Part shown: piece after piece, positions 47,301 to 59,819 of the stretch
Layout of the letters: every line of letters begins with the position of its first letter
How positions within the stretch are numbered: the stretch's first letter is position 1
Origin: Siphonodentalium dalli
Lineage: Eukaryota > Mollusca > Scaphopoda > Gadilida > Siphonodentaliidae
Reading direction: 5' to 3'
Length of the DNA stretch: 64,000 nt
NCBI GenBank assembly: GCA_032622095.1
Contig: CP136066.1
Location: 169,954,664-170,018,663 of the forward strand
The notes under the pieces: model-generated
Seen by the model: only the letters and a program-made list of their open reading frames with translations
The model's database searches: none
Told to the model about the DNA's origin: nothing
Position numbers and translations under genes: made by a program

Positions 47301-48019
47301 CAAATAAAAACAATTAAATATTAATAACTGTTTTCAGTTTATTTATTCCTTATCCAATTAATAAAATATTATTATTACAAAAATCCAACATAAGACCACC
47401 TCCGCATGATTTTCAGACAATAAGCTAAAGAAGCGTTTGTGAAAACATTCCCCACAAAAAATAAATATGGTTCCTGCTGCACTTTATGTATCCGGCGTGT
47501 TTGTATCACCTAAACATCCCGCCGAATGAAAAATATTTCATTCCAAATTTCCAATGTACATTTCTATAACTGAGTCTGAGTATCCATTTATAATATAGAA
47601 AGGGTTATATGTTGCCAATCAATCCAGATTACCGGCGGTTCTTACATGTGAGAACCTCCACCGCATGCACCGCGGTTACGATTCCGGTACTGATACCGAT
47701 TACGAATCCCAGACAAATATATAATATAATATCAAGTTCAAAGGGTACATTTAATTTTACTATAGACAAAGGCGATATAGACACCACAATAATTTGAGAA
47801 CGTCTAGAATATGTGCGTTTAATTATGTTCTTTTAAAAAAAAACAGTAAAATTAAATGTTATATTTTATTATTTCTCTGATATACGAGCAGATATTACAC
47901 AAATAATGGTCAAATATGCTCCAGATTCGCGTCTTCACACGCGGCGTTTTGAGCCTCGGTTCTGTGCCCCTCAAGTTAATATTCGAACCCGCCTACTAAA
48001 AATGCTGGCTACGCCCATG
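44397..48019. mobile_element. 3.6-kb non-autonomous hAT nested in the Helitron-like monomers
   Basis: Perfect 16-bp inverted ends CATGGGCGTAGCCAGC (44397-44412 and 48004-48019) are flanked by TTGGTGAC and TTGGTGAA (44389-44396 and 48020-48027), an 8-bp duplication with one change. Outside, the two flanks rejoin as a normal monomer (TATCAGTTTTGGTG followed by CCTCCCGTCCCTATTTC), as seen intact near 48530. A ~44-bp subterminal inverted repeat lies at 44463-44506 and 44546-44589. No hAT transposase domain is visible in any frame. Confidence 0.87.
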
Positions 48020-48027
48020 TTGGTGAA

Positions 48028-49220
48028 CCTCCCGTCCCTATTTCGGACTCAAGCTGCACACACTAAGACTCATTAGAGATTAGAGATGCATATATATGAA
48101 ATTGGTGAAAATTGGCGAGTATACAAATTCGTATCAAATTTAAGGTCCCCATATCTCTCACCCATAGGGCACCATTTTGGTGTATCTAAACCACACGATA
48201 ACAGTCCTCGTATCCCGGAGAAGAATATGTATAAATCTGGTGGAAATCGGCACTAAACATATAGATATAATTTTTTGTGTCCCTCTCATCTCTATACACC
48301 ACTGACTCGAATGGCCCCACTTGTGACATCCTTAAACCACACGATTATCCTCCTAGTTTGGTGATAATCGGCGACTAAACAATTTTTTTTATCAAATTTG
48401 GTGCCAATCCCGCCCCTCTCCATCTCTCACCCAAACAGCACCACTATGGCGTCTTTAAATCACGATTAGATTCCTCGTATAATGGATAAGAACGTGTATC
48501 AATTTGGTGGAAATTGGCGCTAAAACAATTGTGCATCAATTTTGGTGCCCCCCGTCCCTTTCAATGCAACCCTGACTCGAATGAGGCCACATTTGACAGA
48601 TAAAAGCCACACCATTAGACTCCTCATACCATGGGGATGATGTTGTATAAGTGTGGTGGCAATCGGCGTCTTATTATAAAATTTAGTGCCCACCCCCTCA
48701 CAATCTCTCATCCAAAAACAACAATTTGGCGTTGTTAAATCGAACAATTAGATTCATTGTATCATGAAGAAGAATATATATCAATTTGGTGGAAATCGGC
48801 GCTAAAATTAGTTTTATCAATTTTGGTGCCCCTCTCCCCTTCCGTTCATCCCTGACTCAAACGACGCCACTTTTCACATATTTAAACCACACCGTTGGAT
48901 TCTTCATATCATGGGGATGATTATATGTAAGTTTCGTGGCAATCGGCGACAGAGAAAAACATCTCCCCCCCCCCCTTCCGGGCACCCCTGACGCGAACGG
49001 CGCGACTTTTGCCATATTTAAACCACGCCATTAGATTCCTCATATTATGGGGATGATTATATATAAGTTTGGTGGCAATCGGTGACAAAAATTTTGTCTG
49101 CCCCTCCCCCTTTTCTGCCCCTGACAACAACGGCGTCACTTTAGAAAATTCTAACCCCGACCATTATCTTTCTCGTAAAAAGCTACTCCTAGTAGACCGC
49201 TTTGGCATCATCTAGATGGT
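48028..49220. repeat. ~140-bp minisatellite of the second Helitron-like family
   Basis: GGTGGAAATCGGCGCTAAA or GGTGGCAATCGGCGAC words occur near 48249, 48362, 48510, 48657, 48790, 48938 and 49074, spacing 113-148 bp. Each is preceded by ATGGGGATGATTATATATAAG-like text and followed by a C-rich stretch (GCCCCTCCCC). The same monomers recur at 43940-44300 on the other side of the hAT. Confidence 0.85.
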
Positions 49221-49470
49221 CCCCTGTGAATTTCTATAGAACACAGACAGACAGACAGACAGACAGACATTCGTAAATATAGATATATATTAGGCCTGGG
49301 CACTGATGCGCAAGGGGATGGTGGTGGAAATGGAATTAATAAAAAGTTGTGTTTGGTCTGATTCTGATTCAAGGGGGGGGGGGTTCAGTTGGAATTTCTA
49401 AATGTGGATAAGCCCTACCCCCCCCCCCCTAACGGAGACTCTCTATTCTAGTCACGTCCCTGTCTACATG

Positions 49471-50448
49471 AATGCATGCAGTCGCATAGGACATGAACAT
49501 CTTTATTTTATTAAACAGTCATATTGGGTAATATTATCGTTTTATTGTCATTAGCGTACTAATTTCGTCGGTTTCGTGGATCTAACAGAACAAAAACACG
49601 TTTATTACTAACATCGACCTGTATTATCCATCGATGGTACGACAGACATGCCTATTCAAATCGCAAGACTGTTTGCACTGGTTAATATATACCGCTGACT
49701 AACTTTCATTCGAACAAGCTGCGTGTAACATGTATACGATTGTGAACGAATTGTGTACGAATTAAAATTCAAATGCTGTAAGGCAAAACAAAATCAGTAT
49801 AGTGGGAATGAAAATACTCACGGCCAAACATTATCACAGACAGAATGCATATTCCCAGCACATGAGCCATTTCTGAATAACCACTACTCTTATAATATCG
49901 AAATTCAACAGAGGATGGTTGTGTTAATAGACGGTGTGCGAAAGGCGAAATGATTTACACACACGGTTATTTATGTGTTGGTCACGGATGAATTGCTGGC
50001 CTCAAGTAAGGGTGGTTTCGTTGTTTATTTCGAGGAATCATACTGCAACAGATGAATTCAGCTCAAATATATTGACAGGTGTCATGTAAAACATTTGCAG
50101 TAGGTTAGCGTTATTACGTATTTGCGGATGTAGTTTAAAATGGGCAAAATAGACTACTACGATGGAACGGGCATGTGCATTTGTAAATTGGGATGTTTTT
50201 TTAATGTATAACAACATGATAATCAATAACAGTGGCATGTTCTGTCAATTATAGTCGCTATATTTATGCTATTAATTGGGGAACTCCGCAAATTAAACTA
50301 CGCAATTGTTATCACAAACGAATACCTACAGTACTGCAAAGTGAGGAAGTTTCCTCACGATTGGTGCGCCACCTATTGGCAGGTGTCATTATCGAAATAC
50401 GATAGTGGACCACCGTGTGCGTAACGTAACTATCACAAGTATAACTAG
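49471..50448. other. No supported gene
   Basis: AT-rich sequence between the nested hAT and the 9-kb composite. Short frames only. Confidence 0.45.
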
Positions 50449-51644
50449 TAGAGGCTCTAATTTCCATTTTTTGGCTCCCGTGTGTATTTTGTGAAGAAAT
50501 ATAGCGACTATGCTAATGATGTTGCCTGATATCTCAGGCACCAGAAAACAAATGTTATACACATGGAGGTCGCGACTGTGTGGATTTATGACGTCATCAA
50601 GATGGCGCCATCCAATTTTTTAGATTAGGCACTGCGTCAGTGTTATTAATAGCATGTAGTGCATTTATGATAGGAAATATAATACGTCTCTACTGTTGTG
50701 ATACTTTTACAACAGGCTTCACTTTGACAGAAAAATGGACCACATTAAACCAAGATGACCGCCAAAATGGCGACCGAAATTCGGAAAATTTATGATTTTT
50801 CACACTTGTCTCTTAAAACATTCACGGTTGTTTGAAATCGGTGGCTAATAGCAATTTAGTTTTAAATAAATTTTAATACCTAACCATTTGGATATTATAA
50901 TATGTCCTATTTTGGGTCTTATTCCTACCATATATCGTCAAAATGTGAATTCATAAATATGCTATGAAAAATTTTAAAAAATCGATTTTGTAACTCGAGC
51001 CAAGTGTTAGCCAGAAAATAGCTGAATTTGATGAAGAGAATGTGCAACAATTTTAAATATATAGATTGTCATATCATTACAACCAATAAAAGTGCATATT
51101 TTCAAGATGGCGGCAAAATGGTTGCCAAACTAGAGAAATCATTAAAATATGTCCAATTTTTTTTTATATCACTCCTAATGTGCAATTTAGTGAATACATG
51201 TGAATATATTTGCTCCATGTTGGCAAAAGAACATGGAGTTATGAAACACTATGAATGTTTTGTGAACAATGGCTGTTTATACCTAAGATATCAAGAGAAT
51301 GAAATCACGAAAATGAGACAAAAGCATCAAAATGGCAACCATGAACAATTTCAGAGTTGGCATTGAGTCTGGGAGGAAAATTTAGGTAGTGAAATGATTT
51401 TGTTTCGCCATCAATGTCTCCATTGCATCACGCTTCCCCTTGACAGTAAATTTTGGAGCTCAAAATCTAAGATGGCTCCCAAAACGGCGACCGAAATTCT
51501 AATAATTAATCACAGCGGTTTGAAATCGGTGGGTAATAGCAACCTTATTTTCCAATAAATTATAATATCTAATCATTCGGCAACTATGGCATGTTACATT
51601 GACAAGTATTTAAGAATATGCATCTAAATTCAGTGATGGTGACT

Positions 51645-51690
51645 GAGAGTACCAAGTTACTGAGTTACCAAGTTACTGAGTTACCAAAAT
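51645..51690. repeat. ~17-bp tandem repeat (2.5 copies)
   Basis: ACCAAGTTACTGAGTT is repeated within the direct B-like copy. Confidence 0.8.
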
Positions 51691-53075
51691 GGAGAAATCA
51701 TTCAAATTTGCTAGTTTCATTGATAATGCTCCTAAGGTGGGTTTCAGTGACTACTGGTACAAAATGTGTCCCCTGTTGGCAAAAGACCCAGCAATGTTGA
51801 TACAATATGAATATTTTGCGAACAGTAGCTGTTACCGGAGATTTCATGAGAGTGGAAACATAGAAAACAGATGAATTAGATAAATTCATCTGATGCTGAC
51901 CTGTTTAGAAAATATCCAAATCTGAATATATGCTCGTTAAACCATCATTATATGTACATCGGAAAAATCCCCAACTCAACAATAAGGCTGTCGGTATTTA
52001 GCAATACTTTAATTACTTCATCTTGATATCGTCCCCCTTATGGAGTTTGGATGAGAATTGTTCAATTGATTCCTGTATTGCTCATGTAACGCCATCATAC
52101 TAAGTATATTCAACCGAAATTCAGCTGGTCATGGAACTTAAATGGATGGACATCGAACAATGCAGTACACAGACAACAGTAGCGGAATATAATGCGTTGA
52201 CATTACAGATAGCTGCCATGTTAACATGCTTGATATATTAGTGTAAGCTGTCCAAATATAAGAATAGGAGCTAATATTTGTTTTATTCGTCATTTATATT
52301 AATATACATGTACGAAAACACAGGCTACACTTTAGTGAAAATGAGAAAAATTCCTTGAATAACAACATCTAGTTCAAATCCAATGCACTGCGTGAGTGCA
52401 TCAGGGGATTATACGACACTAATAGCTTTGCTGCAGACTACCAATCGAGGGCCTTCATATGTACGCTCTATGTGTCTTCTGCTAAGAAGTATGTGTTGGT
52501 GGATTTCTAGCAGACATCTGGTTATTTCATACGAACAAGAGCTACTAGAGATAAATTATATTCAGGTTTGTACCAAAACAGAAACTGCCGTTGAGCACTG
52601 AAAAACTCATTGGTCAATTCACTGACTCCACACCCAAGATTTGCAAAAGCGTGGCTGATTTTGGTCGATAGAGCTAGGGTAGGAAGATATCCTCATATAA
52701 TGAGTTGCATTGGGATATTTGACTTCCACAGAGGAAATAGTTCTATGGACATCACATATACTGCAAGTTCGTTCCGTGTATGTTCCCCATATTCCTGTGC
52801 AGAACTGTGCAGTCATCATGTTTATATTAGATACACTCATGTCATATTTGTCGCATGTGTTATCGAAATTCTTCCATACTTGCGTTATACGGTCTCATCA
52901 AAATGTCATACAAGAAACATGTTGACAAAAATTTTGTTTTCAATGCCTGCACTTCTGTAATTGTATCGGCTATCGGCAACGTTCCAGATACAACTAATAT
53001 GATATATATTCCCACATAGTTCGATTTTGGCTGTAGAGGCGATTCAACTCACCGACATGTTGAGATATAGAGAGT

Positions 53076-53203
53076 AATCAATTGGTTTCGATGATTACGT
53101 GACATAATTCACGAGGGGAGCCGGGCTCCGCTCACTCGGGTTTTACCAATAGGACCGGCTACCCGAGTGAATTATGTCACGTAATCATCGAAACCAATTG
53201 ATT
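53076..53203. repeat. 37-bp perfect inverted repeat (128-bp MITE-like foldback)
   Basis: 53076-53112 and 53167-53203 are exact reverse complements over 37 bp, starting AATCAATTGGTTTCG. The 54-bp spacer holds TCACTCGGGT (53132-53141), which can alternatively pair with ACCCGAGTGA (53161-53170), overlapping the right arm. Two mutually exclusive foldings are therefore possible. The element lies between B and B' of the composite. Confidence 0.88.
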
Positions 53204-56200
53204 ATTCTGTTTGTTACACACTTTCAACCGCTAAAAGTTGCTAATTCTAAAGAGAAGATGTGACAAAATAAGCCCAGATCAGCTGATTCTCCCATTTTGA
53301 TCCCCAACGTATAGTTGCGCGTGCAGTTACGCGGATGGACACATAATTTAAATAATTGTAACGTAACGATACCGATTGACCTCATAATGTTATGCGATTC
53401 ATTTTTTAAAGTTTCGGAAATTTTCTGTAAAAATTGTGTTTATTCTGACCGAACAAGCATGGCACTTGGAACGGGATATTGTGAAGATCCTGATGGTGTG
53501 TGTAAATAATGTTGGTTCATGCAGGAAATGTTTGGAAATCGTGCTAAAAGTAGAAAGATAAGTTTCGAAGTGACGACATTTTAATCATCGACGTAAACAA
53601 ACTCTCGAAGAGCAACACGTGAAAATTCAGCTCGGAACTGGATAAATTTATTGTTCACATGGAATTGTTCATAGTTCATTTGACTGGAATATATATGACA
53701 TCGTCCGAATCATCGGAGTCGATAATAGGTAAGATTCTTCTTCATGTTACCAGTGTATTAAATGCTTCTGTATCATCGTTAGCAGTTCGTTTCTGTTCAA
53801 CTTCAACCATGTTTGAGCCGCAGAAAGTGAAAATAGTTCCGGCTTTGAGTGGAACTGTCCAAAATCGCGTGCTCTCACCGGTGACGTAATTCACAGGTGT
53901 GACATTATCACTTTTAACTCACCAAGAAATCCTTATAAATCACGTCTAAGTGTGTAATAAACATGTATTATTGGGTGGAAAGTTTGTAGTATTCCTTCCA
54001 GATGTTTTATAAAGGAACATCTTGAGGAATGTGACAATGTTTCAACTATTCAAACGATTTTGGGTGACTAATCACAGATATGCTAAAACAAGAAACTAAA
54101 AAATGCCATCTAACTTTAATGTATCTTATACAAAACTGTCTCATAATTAGATATGAAATAAGGTTCTAGTGCTTTGCACTAAAATATGTAAAGCCTGTGT
54201 GTCGCTGGTATTTTTAAGTTGAGCAATTATATATCCCAGTGGCAGTATGATAGCAATACAGACTTCGACTTCGATGAAGTCAAGTTGTGATATTGCTCCT
54301 GAATATTCTAAATGTGTGTGGTCAGACGAATCCAACGTGACCAACTATTCACCAAGAATAGACAACGAATAAAGCAGATCTGCCCCAAATGAAATAATAT
54401 AGCCGTAATGTTGAATTTCTCTCTGTATTATAACTGCAGGGATTCTTTTGCGTTCGAGTACTCGTTATGCTCTTATAACGATACAGTCAGCACATATACG
54501 GTTTGAGTTCCCTCCCCAAAACGGGCAAGATCATTTAAATTGTATTGGGCAATTTCAAGTTCGATTTCTAAGAATCCATTTTGATACATTCTCGTATGGA
54601 TAAAAATTAGAGCCAAATTACAACATAATATGTTTTCATAGATGTCATAACTGATAAATAAGACAAGTTCTGCTTGCCACAGTTTACAAATAACCGAAAA
54701 TGATGTAAGGGACATGTGTGCCAATTCAACAAATTTATATATTTCGGTTGCCATTTTGACAGCCATCTTGGGTTTTTGAAATCAATTTTGTTTTTTCAAA
54801 AGGAAGCTTGGTGCAATTTCATCATTGATGTAGAAATATTTAACTTTTCTGTATTAAATTTTCTTCCTCACTCAGTGCCCATTCTGCAATTGTTTGTGGC
54901 TGCCATGATGATGATTTGATCTAATTTTCGTGGTAGCATTCTGTTGAATTCTCGGGTATAACAGCTATGGTTCACCAACTTTACAAAGTATACCATAAGT
55001 GCATGATCATCCGCGAACAGGGAGCACATATATTCACATATATTCACATTTCCCCAACACATGATTGATATCAATGAAAATTTGACAGATTTCAGTGATT
55101 TCTCCATTTTGGCAGCCAACTTGGTCGCCATCTTAAACGAATATGCATTATTTTCATTGTAATTATATGGCAATTCATATATTTAAAACAGTTTTATATT
55201 ACCTTCATCAAATTCAGTTATTTTCTGTTTAACACTTGGCCAGAATCACAGAATTGAATTTTGGTTAACTTTCATAGCACATTTTTGAATTCACATTTTG
55301 AAGATAGTTGGCAGGAATGAGATCACAAATATGACCTATTATTGTGTCTAAATGGTTGGATACTAGAATTTATTGAAATTTAGGTCGCTATTAGCTACAA
55401 ATTTCAAACACCCGTTAATGTTTCAAGAGGAAAGTGTGAAAATCAAAATTTCGGTCGCCATTTTGGCGGCCATCTTGTTTATGGTGGCCACTTTTTCTAT
55501 CAAGTGGAAGTATGATCACAGTGGATCAACGGACACGAACCAAAACCGGAAGTCGTAGATTTCGAGGTGGAGAAATATCTGTCGACAAATATTTGTTGAC
55601 ATTTTTTGACGGTTTTTTGGGAAAATAAACGCTTGGATAGCATATCTGACCAACTGAAGGTGAGTGAATATTTCTTCGCTGATGTTCGGACACCGACGAT
55701 CAATTTAAGTCAGTTGTCATTGTTCGATCGCGGAAAAAATGTCATTTAATCATCGCCGCGAGACGATTTCTTCCCCAAAATATCCCAGAAAATCATACTT
55801 TTCACATTCATCGCAGACAGCTGTCGCAACAACCTATATACCGGTCGAAAGGCCTGTTTTCCCCCCAAAAATGCATATTTTGAGTATTTTCACGGACTGT
55901 CTCAAAATTCCAAATTTCATCTTTTGATGTAGGTACCCACCTCGAAAATACTGTCCGGTTAGTCCCGAAAAATTTAATCATTAGTTGTAAAAAATCTGTC
56001 CGCTTAGTCGTGATTTTGCTGAGGTCTGCCATCTTCAATTTCTGGTCGAAAAAGCAATTTTGCCGCAAATGATGGGCGTTTCATTTGACTTTTGCGTGGC
56101 CACAATGGTTCTGGGTGTTCATAATGTTGTATATGTCTCCTGGTACAACATAACATCCAGGCGGTGACTTATATATATAACTGAACTGTAACCTGTAACT

Positions 56201-57326
56201 GAAATCCAACTACGAAGTACATGTTTGGTAAACATATAACTTTTGATGTATGTCATATTGTTAACTCTCGGAAGGCCGACATAACAAAAAATGATTTACA
56301 TCCATCTTTTTTCAGAAAAATGCAGCGGTGTGCCGATTTTTACCCTTTATATTTGATTATACACTCGCAACGAGTTGTGGCCCACAACTTGTGGGGTTAT
56401 ACAGGAGGCAGCTTGTTCGTCCTTTCGTGGATGCAATTTTCCGAGTTTTTATTGCTAAGTTTTGCGGTCATTTGTTTTTTTGGCTTGGCATATATATATT
56501 TAGTACCATGGGAACATGCGAACATATATGATTATGAAATATGTCAGACCTTTTTGTTTGGAGTTATGACATTTTTCGACTAGAAACTTATTGTTTTCAA
56601 TATTCAGCAATGGTTAAAACAATAATGTGGAGGGGCCTAAACATACAGTCGGAGGGGTGTACAGCTATATCTGTTACTAATATTAGCTTAAGTTCAAGTC
56701 CACTAAGCGATATTATTTTATAATTCCAGGTGCTACTGACGATAGGATCGCATGCCTGCCTTCATATATGTAACCACTGTGCGGCAAAGGCTTGCGGCTT
56801 CGCTGAGGCAATCGACGATGGGATTTTACAACACCCGAATGAATGTTTGAAAATAAAATTATTGAAAATAAAAAATATAAAAATTATTTATAATAAAATA
56901 CTATACAATACTATACGAAATATTGGTACTCTCGGTTGATATAGAGATTATAAACATCACCAGGAAAACTCCAGTGTTCTTTCGAGTTGTTGTATTCTTA
57001 ATCCCACCTTGGCTGTCCATTAATGTAGAAGTGTTGTGTTTCCTACATGTATATAGCGGGTAAAATTCCAATCTATAGCGTACAACTGAATGTGGAACCA
57101 GATGCAAGTTATACTTTTGTAAATATATAGGCACGTGATTTTTGTCTTGTTGTATTCAAATCGCGCCATAATTAATTGTTTCCACATTGATTCACACACT
57201 GGATAATTTGGTTGGGAAGTTTTTAACGCAAATGGTCGCTTATATATTCAAATTTAAGCGGACAGAAGACATGCAGACAGACCCTACTCGTTCATATATA
57301 TATAGACAAAAAATTAACTGTATGGG

Positions 57327-58190
57327 AGGTCAAATTCACATTTAATAATGAATTGCGCTTAAGCGCATATACCACACATCGCGCTGAAGCACACATATAT
57401 GGCATTTGCGCATAATTGAAATGAATTGCGCTTAAGTGCAATTAATTCCGATTAAGCGTTATGAGTTGCTTGGGAGTAAGTGTAACTACCCATATAACCT
57501 AACTATTAGCATGACCGGGTGTATCTGCATTTGGCTAATTTAAACTAAAGGTCCTCAATCCGATCAGAAAGACCCATATTATAAAGATACAACAACAACG
57601 ACAATATTTCTTCAAAATAAGCTTTAGTTATCAGAATCGATTAACTGCAAAAAATAATGCTGACCACTGTCAACTATGGTATCAAATTTCCCAAAAACGT
57701 GTGATTTATAAACATTTTGTTCAACAAAATATGGCCGTATAATTACTAAAGTATCACGAAATTTTACCGTATTACCACTTGTTTTAGAGTTATCCATCTT
57801 CATCCGCAATTTTGACCGAAACCACCCTTTTCACGGCGTGTTTCTGGGCAGCAATCAATTGAAATAACAAACTTCAATAATCGATATCTGATCACACTTG
57901 AGCTTTGATGGGTTGGTTCCTCGACTCGACTAAAACAGAAGGTAATACTGTCGCGAGTCACCCATTTTGATAAAGAATTTAGGCTAGTTCACAATCACAA
58001 CTATCCAAAGCAATGAAAACAAGGAGGTGATATGTCAATATGAGTTCAGGTTTAGTTATAGATTCACCTATTTATTCACCAGGGGTACATAGTTACACAC
58101 AGTATAACCACGAATTGCGCTTAATCGCAAATAATTATGCTTAAGTGCTATTGCTTAACTGCAATTAATTATGAAATGTGAATTTGGCCT
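57327..58190. mobile_element. 864-bp element with TTAAG-rich inverted ends
   Basis: Ends AGGTCAAATTCACATTT and inverted AGGCCAAATTCACATTT are followed on both sides by clusters of GAATTGCGCTTAAGCGC-like palindromes. No coding capacity and no clear target duplication. It sits between C and C' of the composite. Confidence 0.65.
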
Positions 58191-59731
58191 CTGATAGAAA
58201 TGGAAATAAACATCTGCATATTTGATTGCTATGCTATAATATGTAATATTAGCGAAAATTCTCCGAAATATGGGTGGGTGCCTGTAGTTTAAAACATAAA
58301 AATAAAGGGGTGTATATATACCCGAAAAATGTAGTTAAAACTTTATACAATCGTAATCAAAACTCGGGTGGTGAGTCCCGAAAGTGGCCATAATGAAAAA
58401 GAACAGCCATGGGTCACGATTTGTTTTTTTCTGAAATTAATCGAATTTTAATTGTTTTAAGTATCAAATTTCACGCTATATACTGGCTGAAATATCAAAC
58501 TATTGGAAAATACATCTACACCTCCCACCATCAAAACAATCCTGTTGCTACGGCCTTGGTCATGGAGGGCATTGTTATATTCTTGTTCTAACAATATTTC
58601 CATAAATGATTCTTTGGTTAATGACCTTACACGATCTGAACGAATATATGAGAGCAAATTGCAAACTGTACTCGGTAACTAAACTTGATCAGTATACTAT
58701 AGTTGCAACAGAAAAGCAGTTGCCCCAAAACGTGCCACTGTTAACGAAAGGCAGCCAATCAACTAATCCATTTCGACTCTTGATTGAACAACAAAAACTG
58801 TCCGCCGGGTCTGGTGGATTGCAACTAGATTCCGGGGTGTACAGGACTAACCGGACAGTATTTTCGAGGTGGGTACCTGCAATCAAAAGATGAAATTTGG
58901 AATTTTGAGACAGTCCGTGAAAATACTCAAAATATGCATTTGTGGGGGGAAAACAGGCCTTTCGACCGGTATATAGGTTGTTGCGACAGCTGTCTGCGAT
59001 GAATGTGAAAAGTATGATTTTCTGGGATATTTTGGGGAAGAAATCGTCTCGCGGCGATGATTAAATGACATTTTTTCCGCGATCGAACAATGGCAACTGA
59101 CTTAAATTGATCGTCGGTGTCCGAGCATTAGCGAAGAAATATTTACTCACCTTCAGTTGGTCAGATATGGTATCCAAGCGTTTATTTCCCCAAAAAACCG
59201 TCAAAAAATGTCAACAAATATTTGTCGACAGATATTTCTCCACCTCGAAATCTACGACTTCCGGTTTTGGTTCGTGTCCGTTGATCCACTGTGATGATGT
59301 ATTAGTTTCACATCAGTGGTGAGATATTCAATTTTCTATCATAAATTCACTAATAGCTAATAATCAAACTGACTTAGTGCATACTTTGAAATTTTGGATG
59401 GCGGCCATCTTGGTGACGTCATAAATCCACACAGTCGCGACCCCCAGGTGTTTAACATTTGTTTTCTGGTGCTTGAGATATCAAGCAACATCATTAGCAT
59501 AGTCGATATATTTCTTCACAAAATGCACACGGGAGTACATAAGAGCCTCTACAACTTATCGCCAATTTCATGCTTAAGACATTTCAAACATATCATCTTC
59601 GGCTTGTTTTATTTTATTTTGATGGAAAGGAATAATAAATGAGGTGATCAATATATATAACGACAAATAGAATCAAATTAGCCAATTTCCCGTGAAACCG
59701 TTCCCTATCGTATGGCAATACCTTACTCGTA

Positions 59732-59812
59732 TTTAAATTCGCGCAGTACTATTTTTCGCTCAGTTTTGAATTCGCGCACTTCAAATTCGCGCACTAATCT
59801 GCGCGAATTAAA
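59732..59812. repeat. Cluster of AATTCGCGC half-sites
   Basis: AAATTCGCGCAG, GAATTCGCGCAC, AAATTCGCGCAC and the inverted TGCGCGAATT lie within 80 bp. It may be a transposon terminal region or a protein-binding cluster. Confidence 0.6.
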
Positions 59813-59819
59813 AACTCAC

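Larger units (their letters stand above)
42895..49288 (-). mobile_element. Second Helitron-like family, inserted in the hAT relative
   Basis: On the minus strand it starts TATATATCTATATTTACGAA followed by (GTCT)n. It carries ~140-bp monomers and ends with a hairpin (ACCTGG ... CCGGGT, one mismatch, 42923-42906), then AACCCTG and CTAG (42898-42895), with T outside. It has the same architecture as the 15616-24325 family but an unrelated sequence. The continuous hAT copy at 11521 shows the empty site (CCTAA-TATCC), with at most 3 bp of ambiguity. A second 5'-end-like (GTCT)n segment at about 44278-44310 suggests it is itself composite. Confidence 0.72.
42006..49462 (-). mobile_element. hAT relative of the 11521 element, split by a 6.4-kb insertion
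   Basis: The outer ends are CAGTGACGTGGCGAC (42006) and the inverted CAGGGACGTGACTAG (ends 49462). TCTGCATG and TCTACATG flank them (41998-42005 and 49463-49470), an 8-bp duplication with one change. 42006-42894 and 49289-49462 together align with the minus strand of 11521-12572, including the GGTTGGAAAATTTCC blocks and the AGGCCTAATATCC region where the break lies. The middle, 42895-49288, is foreign. Confidence 0.87.
50449..59551. repeat. 9.1-kb composite of three interlocking inverted-repeat pairs
   Basis: The order is A (50449-50715), B (50745-51480), B' (54735-55490), C (55515-55963), C' (58843-59294), A' (59295-59551), where primes mark inverted copies. A/A' start TAGAGGCTCT and share GTCGCGACTGTGTGGATTTA. 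B/B' carry AAGATGGCGGC-type words. C/C' are the most similar, over ~450 bp. A direct B-like copy follows at 51480-51880. No clear target duplication was found. It is probably a foldback-rich transposon that was duplicated and rearranged. Confidence 0.75.

Noticed and set aside
44397-48019. hAT transposase in the 3.6-kb element
   Set aside because: Frames such as 44969-45229, 45445-45657 and 46606-46797 show no DDE/RNase H-like or dimerisation motif; the element is treated as non-autonomous.
53315-53509. Small gene with IPIDLIMLCDSFFKVSEIF
   Set aside because: The phrase looks protein-like, but there is no supporting splice context, homologous neighbour or conserved domain that I can name.
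56221-56583. 120-residue membrane protein frame
   Set aside because: The hydrophobic half is what T-rich DNA gives by chance; no family resemblance, and it lies in the spacer of an inverted-repeat composite.
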